A DNA stretch of 46,725 nt from the NCBI GenBank assembly GCA_009694195.1, contig SHVQ01000022.1:1-46725 (forward strand). The letters are read 5' to 3'. Source of the stretch: Rhodospirillales bacterium. GTDB taxonomy: Bacteria > Pseudomonadota > Alphaproteobacteria > Rhodospirillales > SHVQ01. The notes beneath the pieces were generated by a model, which was given only the letters and a program-made list of their open reading frames with translations, ran no database searches and was not told the origin of the DNA. This document shows, piece after piece, positions 8,749 to 17,338 of the stretch; position 1 is the first letter of the stretch; each line of letters starts with the position of its first letter. The translations under genes were made by a program, and so were the position numbers.

Positions 8749-10628
8749 GTTCTGCTGCGCAGGCGGTTGACCATAACGCCAAGGATCTTTCGAAGGATGG
8801 GATCGGACTTTTCGAGCTTTTCCAAGCGTTCCTTCAATTTCAGCATTTCGTCGGTGATGATGGTCAGATCGCTCTCCTCGATCGCGCGTGCGGATGCCAT
8901 GCGCGGCATGTTGTCGACCAGGGACATCTCGCCGAAAATCTCGCCGCGTCCGAGAACCGCGAGCGGAATTTCCTGGGTTCCCTTCTTGTGGAATATCTGG
9001 ACCTTGCCCGAATGAACAAGGTAAGCCGCGTTGCCCGGGTCGCCCTCGGAGAATATGAGACTTCCCGCCGGGTATACTTTTCGGTTCGACGTCTCGTCTG
9101 TCGATTTCGGGGCTTGGATCTCTGGCTTGACGGGTCGCCGTACTGAAGCCACGCTCGGCTGAGGCGCGTGGCCGTTGGACTTTCCGTGATCAAGCAATCG
9201 GTCAAGGGTTGTGGCAATTCCCCGCAGCAACTCGTCCGGCAATCTCTGCGGATCGAGACGCGATTTGAGGGCGGCGGTCGCCTCCGCGATCGTTGCGCCC
9301 GGCCCGTTTGCATGGATCAGGGCCGCTCCCCCTGCGACCTGCTTCAAGATCGACGCAAGCGCGCCCAGCACGGCGGCCTTGTTCTTTTCTCCGAGCGTCG
9401 ACTTGGCAAGATCGAGCAGGTAGCCCATCTGCACGGCGCGGCTTGACATCAGCGCCAGCAACCCGGCCATCGAGTCGGCGATCGTCAAGTCCTCATCGGC
9501 ATCGTTTTCACGCAGGGCGCGACGGCCCCGGAGAGTAACGGCTTCGCACATGTCGGGCCCACCGATCAGTCCGGCAGGCTCGCGGAGATCGGATACGAGA
9601 TTGGCAAACGCATTGCGCTCCACGGTTCCGCCTTCGCGCGTTAGCGGCCGCACGCTCGAGAGCTCGCGCGCGACGCGCTCGAGAAGCACGCGTTTCGTCT
9701 GCGGCAAATCGATCCTGCGGAGAAAGTCGTTGAGTCTCGCGGCCCCCGGGCGCGCGTACTTGGGGACCTTGCACACCCCCTGGCTCAGCGCAATGAGCAG
9801 CCGGTGGGCGGAAAAGGCGTCGGCTTGTCCTCCCAGGAGCTCCAAGATCGCGCTCGCCGGATCGAGGATTTCGGCCACCATCTCGTCGACGACCCCGAGC
9901 GCTCGCGGTCCCGACGCCCCCTCGGCAAGATCGAGGACCAATTCGAGCTTGTCATTCCAGTCGCTGCCGTCGCCGAGGTAAGCCGCGAGAGCGCCGAGGA
10001 GATGGAAATCTTGGTTTTCGGCCGCCACGGTTCGCTGAAGATTATCGAGCAGGGCGTTTAAGCCCCGCGTGCGGAGAGTGTCGGCCCGTTGGTGATCGCC
10101 GGTGCCTTTCGCCCTCTCCTTGACTTTGGCGAATGCAGCATAAAGCTCATCCAGGCGGTCGGTCGGTCGCTGGCCCGTGACTTTCGCCTGAATTCCGGCG
10201 ACACGGTGCATCGCCGCCACAAACAGGACGTCGCTCCGCTCCAGCATTCGAAGATGACCGATGCTGTAAAGGAACTCGAGGGCTGTGAGGCTATGTTCGT
10301 CGAGATAATGGCGGAGCAGCCGGCTGATCGTTCGACGCGATTTGAACTGGTAGTACTCGTCGAGGGTGCCGCAGAGGGGTGCTTTGTCGATGGGGGCGAT
10401 CGAGATCGGCTTCTCGGCCTTGCCGACAATTTCTTCGAAGATCACCTTTTCTTCCGCCGAGCTGTCCTTCTTGGCAGTGACTTTGACACCCTCGTGCTGC
10501 TTCCGCGCGAGCACGGTCTCGGCGGTTTCCATAGCAAGCGTGCGCGCGGCATGAACCGAGTCGATGGTCCAGCGCCCGCGATCGCTCACAAGCACTTCGT
10601 AAGATGTCTTCGTGAAGCCCGATTTCAT
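8745..10628 (-). CDS. Large helical protein with C-terminal cyclic-nucleotide-binding domain
   Basis: I start the gene at the ATG at 10628 (MKSGFTKTSYEVL), with an AGGGGG run upstream; the open frame extends 32 codons further but that part reads as non-coding. The product is about 627 residues. The first 60 form a small domain (SYEVLVSDRGRWTIDSV). The middle 400 are almost wholly helical with no family recognised. The last 115 are a CAP_ED cyclic-nucleotide-binding domain with GEIFGEMSLVDNMPRMASA, including the arginine that contacts the cyclic phosphate. It is probably a cytoplasmic sensor or scaffold. A second, stand-alone domain of the same kind lies at 32714-33124. The effector function is unknown. 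Confidence 0.82.
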   Translation of the reverse strand: MKSGFTKTSYEVLVSDRGRWTIDSVHAARTLAMETAETVLARKQHEGVKVTAKKDSSAEEKVIFEEIVGKAEKPISIAPIDKAPLCGTLDEYYQFKSRRTISRLLRHYLDEHSLTALEFLYSIGHLRMLERSDVLFVAAMHRVAGIQAKVTGQRPTDRLDELYAAFAKVKERAKGTGDHQRADTLRTRGLNALLDNLQRTVAAENQDFHLLGALAAYLGDGSDWNDKLELVLDLAEGASGPRALGVVDEMVAEILDPASAILELLGGQADAFSAHRLLIALSQGVCKVPKYARPGAARLNDFLRRIDLPQTKRVLLERVARELSSVRPLTREGGTVERNAFANLVSDLREPAGLIGGPDMCEAVTLRGRRALRENDADEDLTIADSMAGLLALMSSRAVQMGYLLDLAKSTLGEKNKAAVLGALASILKQVAGGAALIHANGPGATIAEATAALKSRLDPQRLPDELLRGIATTLDRLLDHGKSNGHAPQPSVASVRRPVKPEIQAPKSTDETSNRKVYPAGSLIFSEGDPGNAAYLVHSGKVQIFHKKGTQEIPLAVLGRGEIFGEMSLVDNMPRMASARAIEESDLTIITDEMLKLKERLEKLEKSDPILRKILGVMVNRLRSRT

Positions 10629-10814
10629 GGTCCGGAACCCCCTGTCTGGCGGCCTTTCCGAACTTCCACAATCCCCGCAGCAAAAATAATCGGTTCCGGG
10701 CGGAACCTGCAAGCAATCCCGCACCTGACAAACGGCTGACCTAAATCTCGCATTCCTTGCCCGCCGACAGCCGGCCTTCTAAGGTCGCGGTGCACGGCCG
10801 AAGGAACCATAGCG

Positions 10815-11600
10815 ATGGACCTAAAGAACAAGGTCGCGATCGTTACCGGCGCCGGCACGGGGATCGGAGCCGCCACGGCGAAGCTGCTTGCGACAAAGGG
10901 ATGCCGCGTGGTCGTCAACTTTCGCACGAGCGAGGCAGGCGCCCAGGCGACCGTCGCCGCCTGCAAGGCCGCGGGAAGCGAAGCGCTGGCCGTGCAGGGC
11001 GATGTCGCCCTCGACGCGGACTGCCGCCGGCTCGCCGATACGGCGGTCAACCGATGGGGCCGGATCGATGCGCTCGTCAACAATGCCGGCGTGACCCGCT
11101 ATATCGACCCGGCGAACCTGGAGGGGCTGACGCTCGACGACTTCCACTACATCTTCGGGGTCAACGTCTTCGGCGCATTCCAAATGACCCGCGCGGTCGT
11201 TCCGCATATGCGGGCGGTCAAACAAGGTGCGGTCGTGATGGTTTCGTCCATCTCCGGCATCCACGGAAAGGGCTCCTCGATGGCGTACGCCGTGTCCAAG
11301 GGTGCGCTCAATACAATGACGCTCAGTCTTGCGCGCGCGCTCGGCCCCGAAATCAGGGTCAACGCCGTGTGCCCGGGGACCGTCATGACGGACTGGGGCC
11401 GAAAGGAAAAGGGTGACGACTACGTGCGCCAAGGGTGGGCGGCGAACGAGCGCAACGTCGTCCTCGGGCGGTCAATCCCACCGGAAGAGATCGCCTCTTC
11501 CATCGTCTGGTTCATCGAATCGGGCGACACGGTCACCGGCTCGACGCTCCTGATCGACGGTGGCCAGCACTTGGGACCCGTGATCCGTCCGCAGCAATAA
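10815..11600 (+). CDS. SDR-family oxidoreductase
   Basis: A 261-residue classical short-chain dehydrogenase/reductase. It has the TGAGTGIG cofactor motif (11-18), NNAGV (89-93), a catalytic serine in VSSISG (about 145) and YAVSK (Y158, K162), then the NAVCPGTVMTDW and SIVWFIESGDTVTGSTLLIDGG closing blocks. The R at 37 and S at 39 after the second strand hint at NADP(H), but this is weak. It stands alone on the plus strand, converging on the MmgE/PrpD gene four bases away, at the edge of a catabolic gene island. It is probably an oxidoreductase in that pathway; the substrate is unknown. Confidence 0.92.
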   Translation: MDLKNKVAIVTGAGTGIGAATAKLLATKGCRVVVNFRTSEAGAQATVAACKAAGSEALAVQGDVALDADCRRLADTAVNRWGRIDALVNNAGVTRYIDPANLEGLTLDDFHYIFGVNVFGAFQMTRAVVPHMRAVKQGAVVMVSSISGIHGKGSSMAYAVSKGALNTMTLSLARALGPEIRVNAVCPGTVMTDWGRKEKGDDYVRQGWAANERNVVLGRSIPPEEIASSIVWFIESGDTVTGSTLLIDGGQHLGPVIRPQQ

Positions 11601-11604
11601 GCGA

Positions 11605-13026
11605 TCAGCTTCGCACGAGGCACCGCATCAACTTGCTCATGTCCTTCGCCTTTTCAAGCGAAAGAATTGATCCCAAGGCCCGCTGCTTCTTCGCCTCGGA
11701 GAGGCTCCCCTTCACGCACACCCCGAACTTCTCGATCAACTCGGCCTCCGACAGCGGGTTGCGCGGGTCGCCCTTGTGGCGATCGATTCGTTTTTGAAAG
11801 GTTCGGCCGCTCTTGGTCTTCAGGGTCGCTTCGGCAGGCATGGTGATCGGACGCCTTGGCGTTCCGGCCGACAAGTCGGGCGCGCTTTCCGCGGCGATGC
11901 GGTCGGCAAGCGCTTGAATCTTGGGATTCTTGTAATTCCGCGGATGGAAGTCCTCCATCCGCACCTTGCCGTCCTTCAAAAGCCCGACGGCGATCGTGTA
12001 GGGGATGCTCATTTGAGCATCGAGCTCGGTGATCGGGCGATATTTTCGCTCCGTCTCGCCTTGAAAATTGATCACGTAGGGAATCAAGCTCGGGATCATT
12101 CGGAAGGAAAGACTCTCGATCTCGTCGAGTGCGAGCCCGTTGTCGCGCACGATCGCAAGTGCCGCCTCGAGGGGCGCGAAGTTCCCGTCGCACATGGGAA
12201 GCGGCTTGATTGAAGTGTCCAGGACGTCAAAGCGCTTGCCGAGGTCCTCCAACAGCTTCGGAAGGTTGGGGTTATCCGAGTAGGCCTTGAAGATCCCGTA
12301 GTCGCCCTCGAAGATCGTGCGCGGTCCGGTCATGCCGCCCTTGGCGAGGTAAGCCGCGAGCGCGCCGCTTTGCCCGCACTTTCCGGGGTGCATGCGCTTC
12401 GTGTCCGTGCCCTCTTTCAAAAATTCGATGGTGCCGCCGGCATAGCTGGCAACGATGCCGAAGGCGCTCGTCAGTTGCGGAGGCGTGAGCCGCAAGAGTT
12501 TCCCGGCCGTCGCGGCGGCCGCAAAGCCGCCGAGCATGGCCGTCGGCTGCAAGCCCATGATGTAAAGGCCCTGGGAATCCATGCTCTCGGCCAGGCGGCC
12601 CGCGAGATCGTAGCCGACCACCGTCGCTACGATGATCTCCTTTCCTGATGCGCCCACCGCTTCGCCGATCGCAAAGGCCGTGGTCGGGACGATGCCGCCG
12701 ATCTGAACGCCGGCAAGATCGTCGCTGAAATCAAGGGCGTGAGCGAACACGCCGTTGACGAAAGCGGCGTTCAGGCTCGGCACGCGGTCGCCGAAATGCC
12801 AAATCGTCGACTGTTTGGCGCCGCCTTGCGCGCGGGCCATCTTCAGCGCGGCCATGCACCAGGCCTTGTTGAGACGCGCGCTACCGATCGCGCAGCCGAT
12901 TGCATCCATCAACACGAGCTTGGTATGACCGATAACCTTTTCGGGCAGGCTCGTGAACTTGAGGCCCAAGACATACGACGCTAGTTTCTCAGCGTAGGTT
13001 TCGATCTTTTCGACACGGGCATCCAC
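11605..13026 (-). CDS. MmgE/PrpD family protein (copy 1)
   Basis: A 473-residue protein of the MmgE/PrpD family (2-methylcitrate dehydratase, cis-aconitate decarboxylase and imino-acid epimerase relatives). I place the start at GTG 13026 (DARVEKIETYAEK), with AAGGAGAGGAAA about 9 bases upstream; the long upstream open frame overlaps the neighbouring permease gene and is not needed. Typical blocks are HALDFSDD, the HPGKCGQSG segment and the MPAEATLKTKSG region near the C-terminus. It is the last gene of the minus-strand operon encoding a polar-amino-acid transporter, an amidohydrolase and a DUF3830 protein, so a role in handling a product of that imported compound is likely. A second copy lies at 26260-27657. 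Confidence 0.9.
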   Translation of the reverse strand: MDARVEKIETYAEKLASYVLGLKFTSLPEKVIGHTKLVLMDAIGCAIGSARLNKAWCMAALKMARAQGGAKQSTIWHFGDRVPSLNAAFVNGVFAHALDFSDDLAGVQIGGIVPTTAFAIGEAVGASGKEIIVATVVGYDLAGRLAESMDSQGLYIMGLQPTAMLGGFAAAATAGKLLRLTPPQLTSAFGIVASYAGGTIEFLKEGTDTKRMHPGKCGQSGALAAYLAKGGMTGPRTIFEGDYGIFKAYSDNPNLPKLLEDLGKRFDVLDTSIKPLPMCDGNFAPLEAALAIVRDNGLALDEIESLSFRMIPSLIPYVINFQGETERKYRPITELDAQMSIPYTIAVGLLKDGKVRMEDFHPRNYKNPKIQALADRIAAESAPDLSAGTPRRPITMPAEATLKTKSGRTFQKRIDRHKGDPRNPLSEAELIEKFGVCVKGSLSEAKKQRALGSILSLEKAKDMSKLMRCLVRS

Positions 13027-13066
13027 AACGTCTTTCCTCTCCTTGGATGGATTTTTTATCGAACGA

Positions 13067-13771
13067 TCAGACGGCGGCGGTAAATGTCTTGATCCGCGGC
13101 GCCCAATCCCACCGTCGTTCCAGGATACGACCGATTTTCGTGATCCCATAGCAAAAGACGAAATACACGGCGCCGACGAAGCCGAAAATCTGCAGCGGAT
13201 AGATGAGGTCGCGGTTGTTGACGGCGATAGCCGCATACATCAGGTCGAAGATGCCGATCAGGGCGACGATCGAGGTGTACATGAACAGGTTGACGAAGCG
13301 ATTGATGAGGGCCGGCACGATCGCCCGGATGGCCTGCGGCATGACGACGAACCGGAAGGTCTGCGCTCCGTTGAGCCCGGTCGAGCGGGCGGCTTCCCAT
13401 TGGCCCGAAGCGACGGCGAGGATGCCGCCGCGAATGTCCTCCGCCATGTAGGCGCCGTGGTAGAGCGTGAGTGCGAGGCAGGCCGTCTGCATCCCCGATA
13501 GCTCGGTCCGCAGCAATCGGGGCAGCATGAAATACATCCAGAAGAGAAACACGAGTGACGGCACGCAACGGATGAGCATGACGAAACCGCGGCCGAGCCA
13601 TCGCAACGGTGCGAAGGGGACCACGGACAAGGACGCCACGACGATGCCAACGAAAAATGCCGAGATCCCCGTATAGAGGCCCAGAAGAATCGTGAGCGCC
13701 AAGCCGCCGATCGGGCCCTTCGGAAACTGGCCCAGCATAAAGAAGCCGAAATTGTCGATGATGACGCGCAC
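13067..13771 (-). CDS. Polar-amino-acid ABC transporter permease (HisM/GlnP type) 1
   Basis: A 234-residue membrane protein starting at a GTG with an AGGA Shine-Dalgarno. It has about five hydrophobic segments and the family coupling loop EAARSTGLNGAQTFRFVVMP near residue 135. The GILAVASGQWEAA block is characteristic of the His/Glu/Gln/Arg/opine permease family. It lies 12 bases behind the sister permease and 40 bases before the MmgE/PrpD gene. It would pair with the next gene to import the ligand captured by the binding protein 14575-15411. No ATPase of the matching type is present in the window. Confidence 0.93.
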   Translation of the reverse strand: MRVIIDNFGFFMLGQFPKGPIGGLALTILLGLYTGISAFFVGIVVASLSVVPFAPLRWLGRGFVMLIRCVPSLVFLFWMYFMLPRLLRTELSGMQTACLALTLYHGAYMAEDIRGGILAVASGQWEAARSTGLNGAQTFRFVVMPQAIRAIVPALINRFVNLFMYTSIVALIGIFDLMYAAIAVNNRDLIYPLQIFGFVGAVYFVFCYGITKIGRILERRWDWAPRIKTFTAAV

Positions 13772-13783
13772 TTCGATCCTGCC

Positions 13784-14473
13784 CTATGTCTCGCGACGAA
13801 CGAGCCGTTCGAGCCCCGCCATGATTGCGAAGATCGATCCGCTCACGAGGATGTAGGCGAGCGTGACCGCGGTCATGGCTTCGAACCCGCGAAACGTCTC
13901 GGCTTCGATCTGTTGGGCTTGCGACGTGAGCTCAGGGACGCCGATCGCCATCGTGAGCGATGTATTCTTCACAACGTTGATGGCTTCGTTGGTCATGCCG
14001 GGCAGCACGATCGGAATAAGCTGCGGGACGATGATGTAGCGAAAGGCCTGCGGCTGGTTCAACCCCGACGCCAACGCCGCTTCGAATTGTCCGTAGGGAA
14101 TGGCTTCGATGCCGCCCCGGATCACTTCCGCCGCGTAGGCGCCGACGTAGAGAGAAACGACGAGCGTTGCGACCGTGACTTCGTAATTCCCTGCGATGAG
14201 AAACGGCAGCTCGCGGGGGACAACAATCATCGGCAGGCCGAAATACCAGAAGAAGAGCTGAACGATGAGCGGGATGTTGCGGAACACCGCGACGTAACCC
14301 CGCCCGGCTCGTCCCAGCCATCCGCGGCCGCTCACTTGCAGGAACGCGACCACGATAGCGATCAGGAGACCGCCGATTCCGGACAAAAGGGAGACGGAAA
14401 TCGTGAATTGAAAGCCGGACCAGACGGCCTCAAGAACGCGTTCGCTTACAAGGAACTGCCAGTCGATGCGCAT
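13784..14473 (-). CDS. Polar-amino-acid ABC transporter permease (HisQ/GlnP type) 2
   Basis: A 229-residue permease with about five membrane segments and the coupling loop FEAALASGLNQPQAFRYIIVP around residue 125, preceded by VIRGGIEAIPYGQ. It is the partner of the permease at 13067. It starts at ATG 14473 with only a weak ribosome-binding site, and a stable hairpin separates it from the binding-protein gene upstream. That is the usual arrangement when the binding protein is made in excess over the membrane subunits. Confidence 0.93.
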   Translation of the reverse strand: MRIDWQFLVSERVLEAVWSGFQFTISVSLLSGIGGLLIAIVVAFLQVSGRGWLGRAGRGYVAVFRNIPLIVQLFFWYFGLPMIVVPRELPFLIAGNYEVTVATLVVSLYVGAYAAEVIRGGIEAIPYGQFEAALASGLNQPQAFRYIIVPQLIPIVLPGMTNEAINVVKNTSLTMAIGVPELTSQAQQIEAETFRGFEAMTAVTLAYILVSGSIFAIMAGLERLVRRET

Positions 14474-14520
14474 CGGCTCTCAGGCCCGGGCCACGGGATC
14501 GACATAAGACTCAAGAAATA

Positions 14521-14551
14521 GGGGCACCCACCATCGGATGGTGAGCGCCCC
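14521..14551 (-). terminator. Intercistronic stem-loop, likely attenuator between binding protein and permeases
   Basis: GGGGC at 14521-14525 pairs with GCCCC at 14547-14551, and CACCAT (14529-14534) pairs with ATGGTG (14538-14543) around a CGG loop, with two mismatches between the stems. On the minus strand it is followed by TATTTCTT, only mildly U-rich. It may act as a partial terminator or as a 3' stabiliser of the binding-protein message. Confidence 0.6.
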
Positions 14552-14574
14552 TGCTGCTTCGGCGTTGAGGTGTT

Positions 14575-15411
14575 CTATTTCGGCCAGCGCGAGAGCTTCG
14601 GAACATCCAGCTTGTATTCGCTGTCCTTGCCCATCCACTTGTCGAAGATCTTGGCGAATGTGCCGTCTTCTTCCATGTCCTGGAGCATGTGGTTGAGCGC
14701 ATCTCGCCATTTCGAATCGTTTTCAGGGATACCAACCGCAATTGGATATTCGATGAGATACTCACCCACGATCTCGAACTCGCCGGGGTTCTTATTGACG
14801 TAAGAGGAAAAGACGAAGTCGGTGGAAACCCAGGCATCGGCTAGACCCTGTTTGAGGGCGAGAAATGCCTGCGGGAGGTCCTGGAAGCGGACGATCTTCG
14901 CCTGCGGCTGGGCCTTGCGAAGCACCTCTTCGCTGATCGTGCCTTGTGCAGCGGAGACTGTCTTGCCGACCAGATCCCGGTAGCTGCGGATGGGGCTCCC
15001 CTTCTTCACCAGGAGCTTGTCGCCCTCGAGCATGTAGGGAATGGTGAAGTCGACCGTCTCCTCGCGCTTCCGCGTGTGCCCGAGGCCTCCGAACGTGGCG
15101 TCCACTTTGCCCGATTCGACCATCGGAACGCGCGTCGCTCCGGTCACCGAGACGGTCTCAAGCTCGACGCCGAGACGCTTCGCAAACTCGCGGGCGAGGT
15201 CCATTTCGAAGCCGACGGTCTGACCGCTGGAATCGACCAGACCGTAGGGCGCCATGCCGATGCGGATGCCGGCGAGGAACTTTCCTCGCTTCTTTACCTC
15301 TTCAAGTCGGGATGCCGCGTTCGCGTCCGTGGGAACGCTGGATGCAAACAGAAGTCCGAGGGCGGATAAAACCAGAACCGCACAAAAAGTGCGGAGCAGC
15401 GTGCGTCGCAT
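14575..15411 (-). CDS. Transporter substrate-binding protein, polar-amino-acid type (family 3)
   Basis: I start at ATG 15411 (MRRTLLRTF), which has a GGGGAGG ribosome-binding site; the open frame extends 14 codons upstream. The 278-residue product has a signal peptide ending ...TDANAA near residue 35. It then shows the SBP_bac_3 pattern: SSGQTVGFEMDLAREFAKRL, the RVPMVESGKVDATFGGL block, DLVGKTVSAAQGT, and ALKQGLADAWVSTD. It would deliver an amino-acid-like ligand to the two permeases downstream. The transporter type is the same as the ectoine importer Ehu, notable next to the DoeA-like gene at 17339, but ligand identity cannot be read from sequence. Confidence 0.93.
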   Translation of the reverse strand: MRRTLLRTFCAVLVLSALGLLFASSVPTDANAASRLEEVKKRGKFLAGIRIGMAPYGLVDSSGQTVGFEMDLAREFAKRLGVELETVSVTGATRVPMVESGKVDATFGGLGHTRKREETVDFTIPYMLEGDKLLVKKGSPIRSYRDLVGKTVSAAQGTISEEVLRKAQPQAKIVRFQDLPQAFLALKQGLADAWVSTDFVFSSYVNKNPGEFEIVGEYLIEYPIAVGIPENDSKWRDALNHMLQDMEEDGTFAKIFDKWMGKDSEYKLDVPKLSRWPK

Positions 15412-15449
15412 GAAAACCTCCCCTTTCTTGATACGCTTCTTTAACGCCG

Positions 15450-16607
15450 TCACGAGACAGTGCGCGGCGGCGTTTTCAGCTTATAGAGACGGGCGCAGTT
15501 GTCCCAAAGAATTTTTCTCTTGGTCGATTCAGACACCTTGTCGTAGGCGAGAAACCTCTCAAGGGCAAAAGGATAGTTCGAATCCGTGTGCGGATAGTCG
15601 GTCGAGAGAACGATGTTGTCATCGCCGATCGTCTCGACGACGTGATCGAGCTGCTCGCCATCGGCCTCGACCGAAGCGAAGCATTGGGCCTTGAAGTATT
15701 CGCTCGGCAGCTTCTTGAGCTGAACGTCCTGGCCCTCGCCGAAGATCTCCCACTGCTCGTCCAAGCGGTAGAGGAGCCAGGGTAGCCAGGAACAGTTGCC
15801 TTCCAGGAAAGCGGCGCGGAGCTTCGGAAACCGCTCCAGGATGCCACCGGCCGTAAAGCTTCCAACCGCTGTCATGAGCGTGAGCGGAAACGAAAACGCG
15901 TGGGTCAGCACCAGGTTGTTCGGGTGTTCACGAAACCAGTAGCCGGGATTGCGGGGCGAGAAGCCGCCCGAGGTATCGTGGAAAGTGACCGGAATGTCGA
16001 GATCCTGGAGCGTGGCCCACAGGGGGTCGCATTCGGGGTCGTGGAACATCCGGTTGTCGAGCACAGACGGGCTGAGCGTCACGGCGACCATGCCGAGCTC
16101 TTTGACGGCGCGCACCGCTTCCTTTGCAGCGGCTTGAATGTCGTTCATGGGAAGAAGAGCCGCGCCTCTGAAGCGGTTCGGGCTCACGTGCGTATAGTCC
16201 TTGAGCCAATTGTTGAACGCCTGGCAGAGCGCGAGCGTGTAGGCCGGGTCTTGCCCCTCCACGTTGATCGTCATCTGCGCATAGGTTCGAAAGACGATGG
16301 CGACGTCGATGCCTTCGCGGTCCATGGCCTTGAGCGTGACCTGCGGCGTGTAGCCGTCGCCCTTCATCTCGTCGGGGTAGTACTTGGCTTTCCGCTTGGC
16401 GAGGAGCTTTCGCGATTGCACGTCTTGGCGCGCCCAGCGGGCATCGATGGGTTTGGTGCCGGGAATCTCCCAGGGCCAGATCTCAATGTCGCCGACCCAG
16501 CGCGGGGCACTATTGCGAAACTTCGGGTCCAGGTAATCGACGTACAGATTTTGCGGCTCCATCACGTGGAGGTCGCTGTCGACGACATTGTATCCATTCC
16601 GCGCCAT
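15450..16607 (-). CDS. Amidohydrolase family protein (Amidohydro_2 type)
   Basis: I place the start at ATG 16607 (MARNGYNVVDSDLHVMEP), with GGCAAGGAGAGGAAG upstream; the frame extends 18 codons further. The 385-residue product carries the VDSDLHVMEP entry motif of the metal-dependent amidohydrolase-2 / decarboxylase family. It has an FHDTSG histidine motif near residue 215 and a late VLSTDYPHTDSNYPFAL segment, whose D and H would complete the metal and catalytic site. Relatives hydrolyse amide bonds or decarboxylate aromatic acids. It is the second gene of the minus operon, between DUF3830 and the binding protein, so it probably acts on the imported compound or its product. Confidence 0.9.
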   Translation of the reverse strand: MARNGYNVVDSDLHVMEPQNLYVDYLDPKFRNSAPRWVGDIEIWPWEIPGTKPIDARWARQDVQSRKLLAKRKAKYYPDEMKGDGYTPQVTLKAMDREGIDVAIVFRTYAQMTINVEGQDPAYTLALCQAFNNWLKDYTHVSPNRFRGAALLPMNDIQAAAKEAVRAVKELGMVAVTLSPSVLDNRMFHDPECDPLWATLQDLDIPVTFHDTSGGFSPRNPGYWFREHPNNLVLTHAFSFPLTLMTAVGSFTAGGILERFPKLRAAFLEGNCSWLPWLLYRLDEQWEIFGEGQDVQLKKLPSEYFKAQCFASVEADGEQLDHVVETIGDDNIVLSTDYPHTDSNYPFALERFLAYDKVSESTKRKILWDNCARLYKLKTPPRTVS

Positions 16608-16678
16608 TGGCGTTCTTCCTCTCCTTGCCTTCAACGTTACTTTGTCGTGCAAAATCGACAAAGGTCAAGAAAACCTCT

Positions 16679-17164
16679 TCAGCCGATCGCCTCGATATAC
16701 ATCGACTCACCCTTGAGCCCGGAGAACCAGACCTCCTGGCAAGCGTCCGCCATCTTTTCTGTTTCCTCGATATCGGTCATCGTGGCGGCGATGTTCCCGA
16801 TGGCGGGACCGCCGGGTCCATAAAGGTTGTTCCCGCGCTCATAGAAGAAGGCCAGATCGACAAGCCGCACCGGTCCGCCGGTCTTTTTGGGAAGAAGGCC
16901 CGGCGGGTGCGGGATGTACATCAGATCGCCCGGCCCCGGATACGCGCACATCCACTCATGCGCCGGGTCGGCTTGCCACGCTTCAACGAGGACATAGATC
17001 TCGTTGTGCGCATACTTCGCGTGCCAAACCTGTTCCTCGACCGGAAGACGGCGGACGAGGGCTTCGCATGTCGCGGGCGAGCGATCCCACCGGAGCTTCA
17101 ATGTCACGTTTGCGCCATACCGGCGCAGTCCCAATCGAATTCGTTCAGGTCGTTTCGCATTCAT
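16679..17164 (-). CDS. DUF3830 family protein (cyclophilin-like fold)
   Basis: A 161-residue protein starting at ATG 17164 (MNAKRPERIRLGLRR). It shows the DUF3830 layout: an RSPATCEALVRRLP segment, NEIYVLV, a YPGPGDLMYIP block, then LAFFYERGNNLYGPGGPAIGN and a C-terminal helix. The family has a cyclophilin-like beta barrel and no assigned reaction that I know of. It heads the minus-strand catabolic operon and stands back to back with the DoeA-like M24 gene, which suggests a joint role. No catalytic residue can be proposed from sequence alone. Confidence 0.78.
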   Translation of the reverse strand: MNAKRPERIRLGLRRYGANVTLKLRWDRSPATCEALVRRLPVEEQVWHAKYAHNEIYVLVEAWQADPAHEWMCAYPGPGDLMYIPHPPGLLPKKTGGPVRLVDLAFFYERGNNLYGPGGPAIGNIAATMTDIEETEKMADACQEVWFSGLKGESMYIEAIG

Positions 17165-17338
17165 CGGCTCCTCCGCGGTGAATGTCGAAGGTAAGCTTGT
17201 CCTCGGCGGCGTCCGCGCACAATCCATGCTAGCGCTTGACTCCCTCCGGCATCCGGAAACAGAGTAGGCCGCTGTCCGACGGGCGTCTCAGCCCGTCTTC
17301 GTCGAGTCAAACAACGATCCACTGGGGAGATCCATCCA

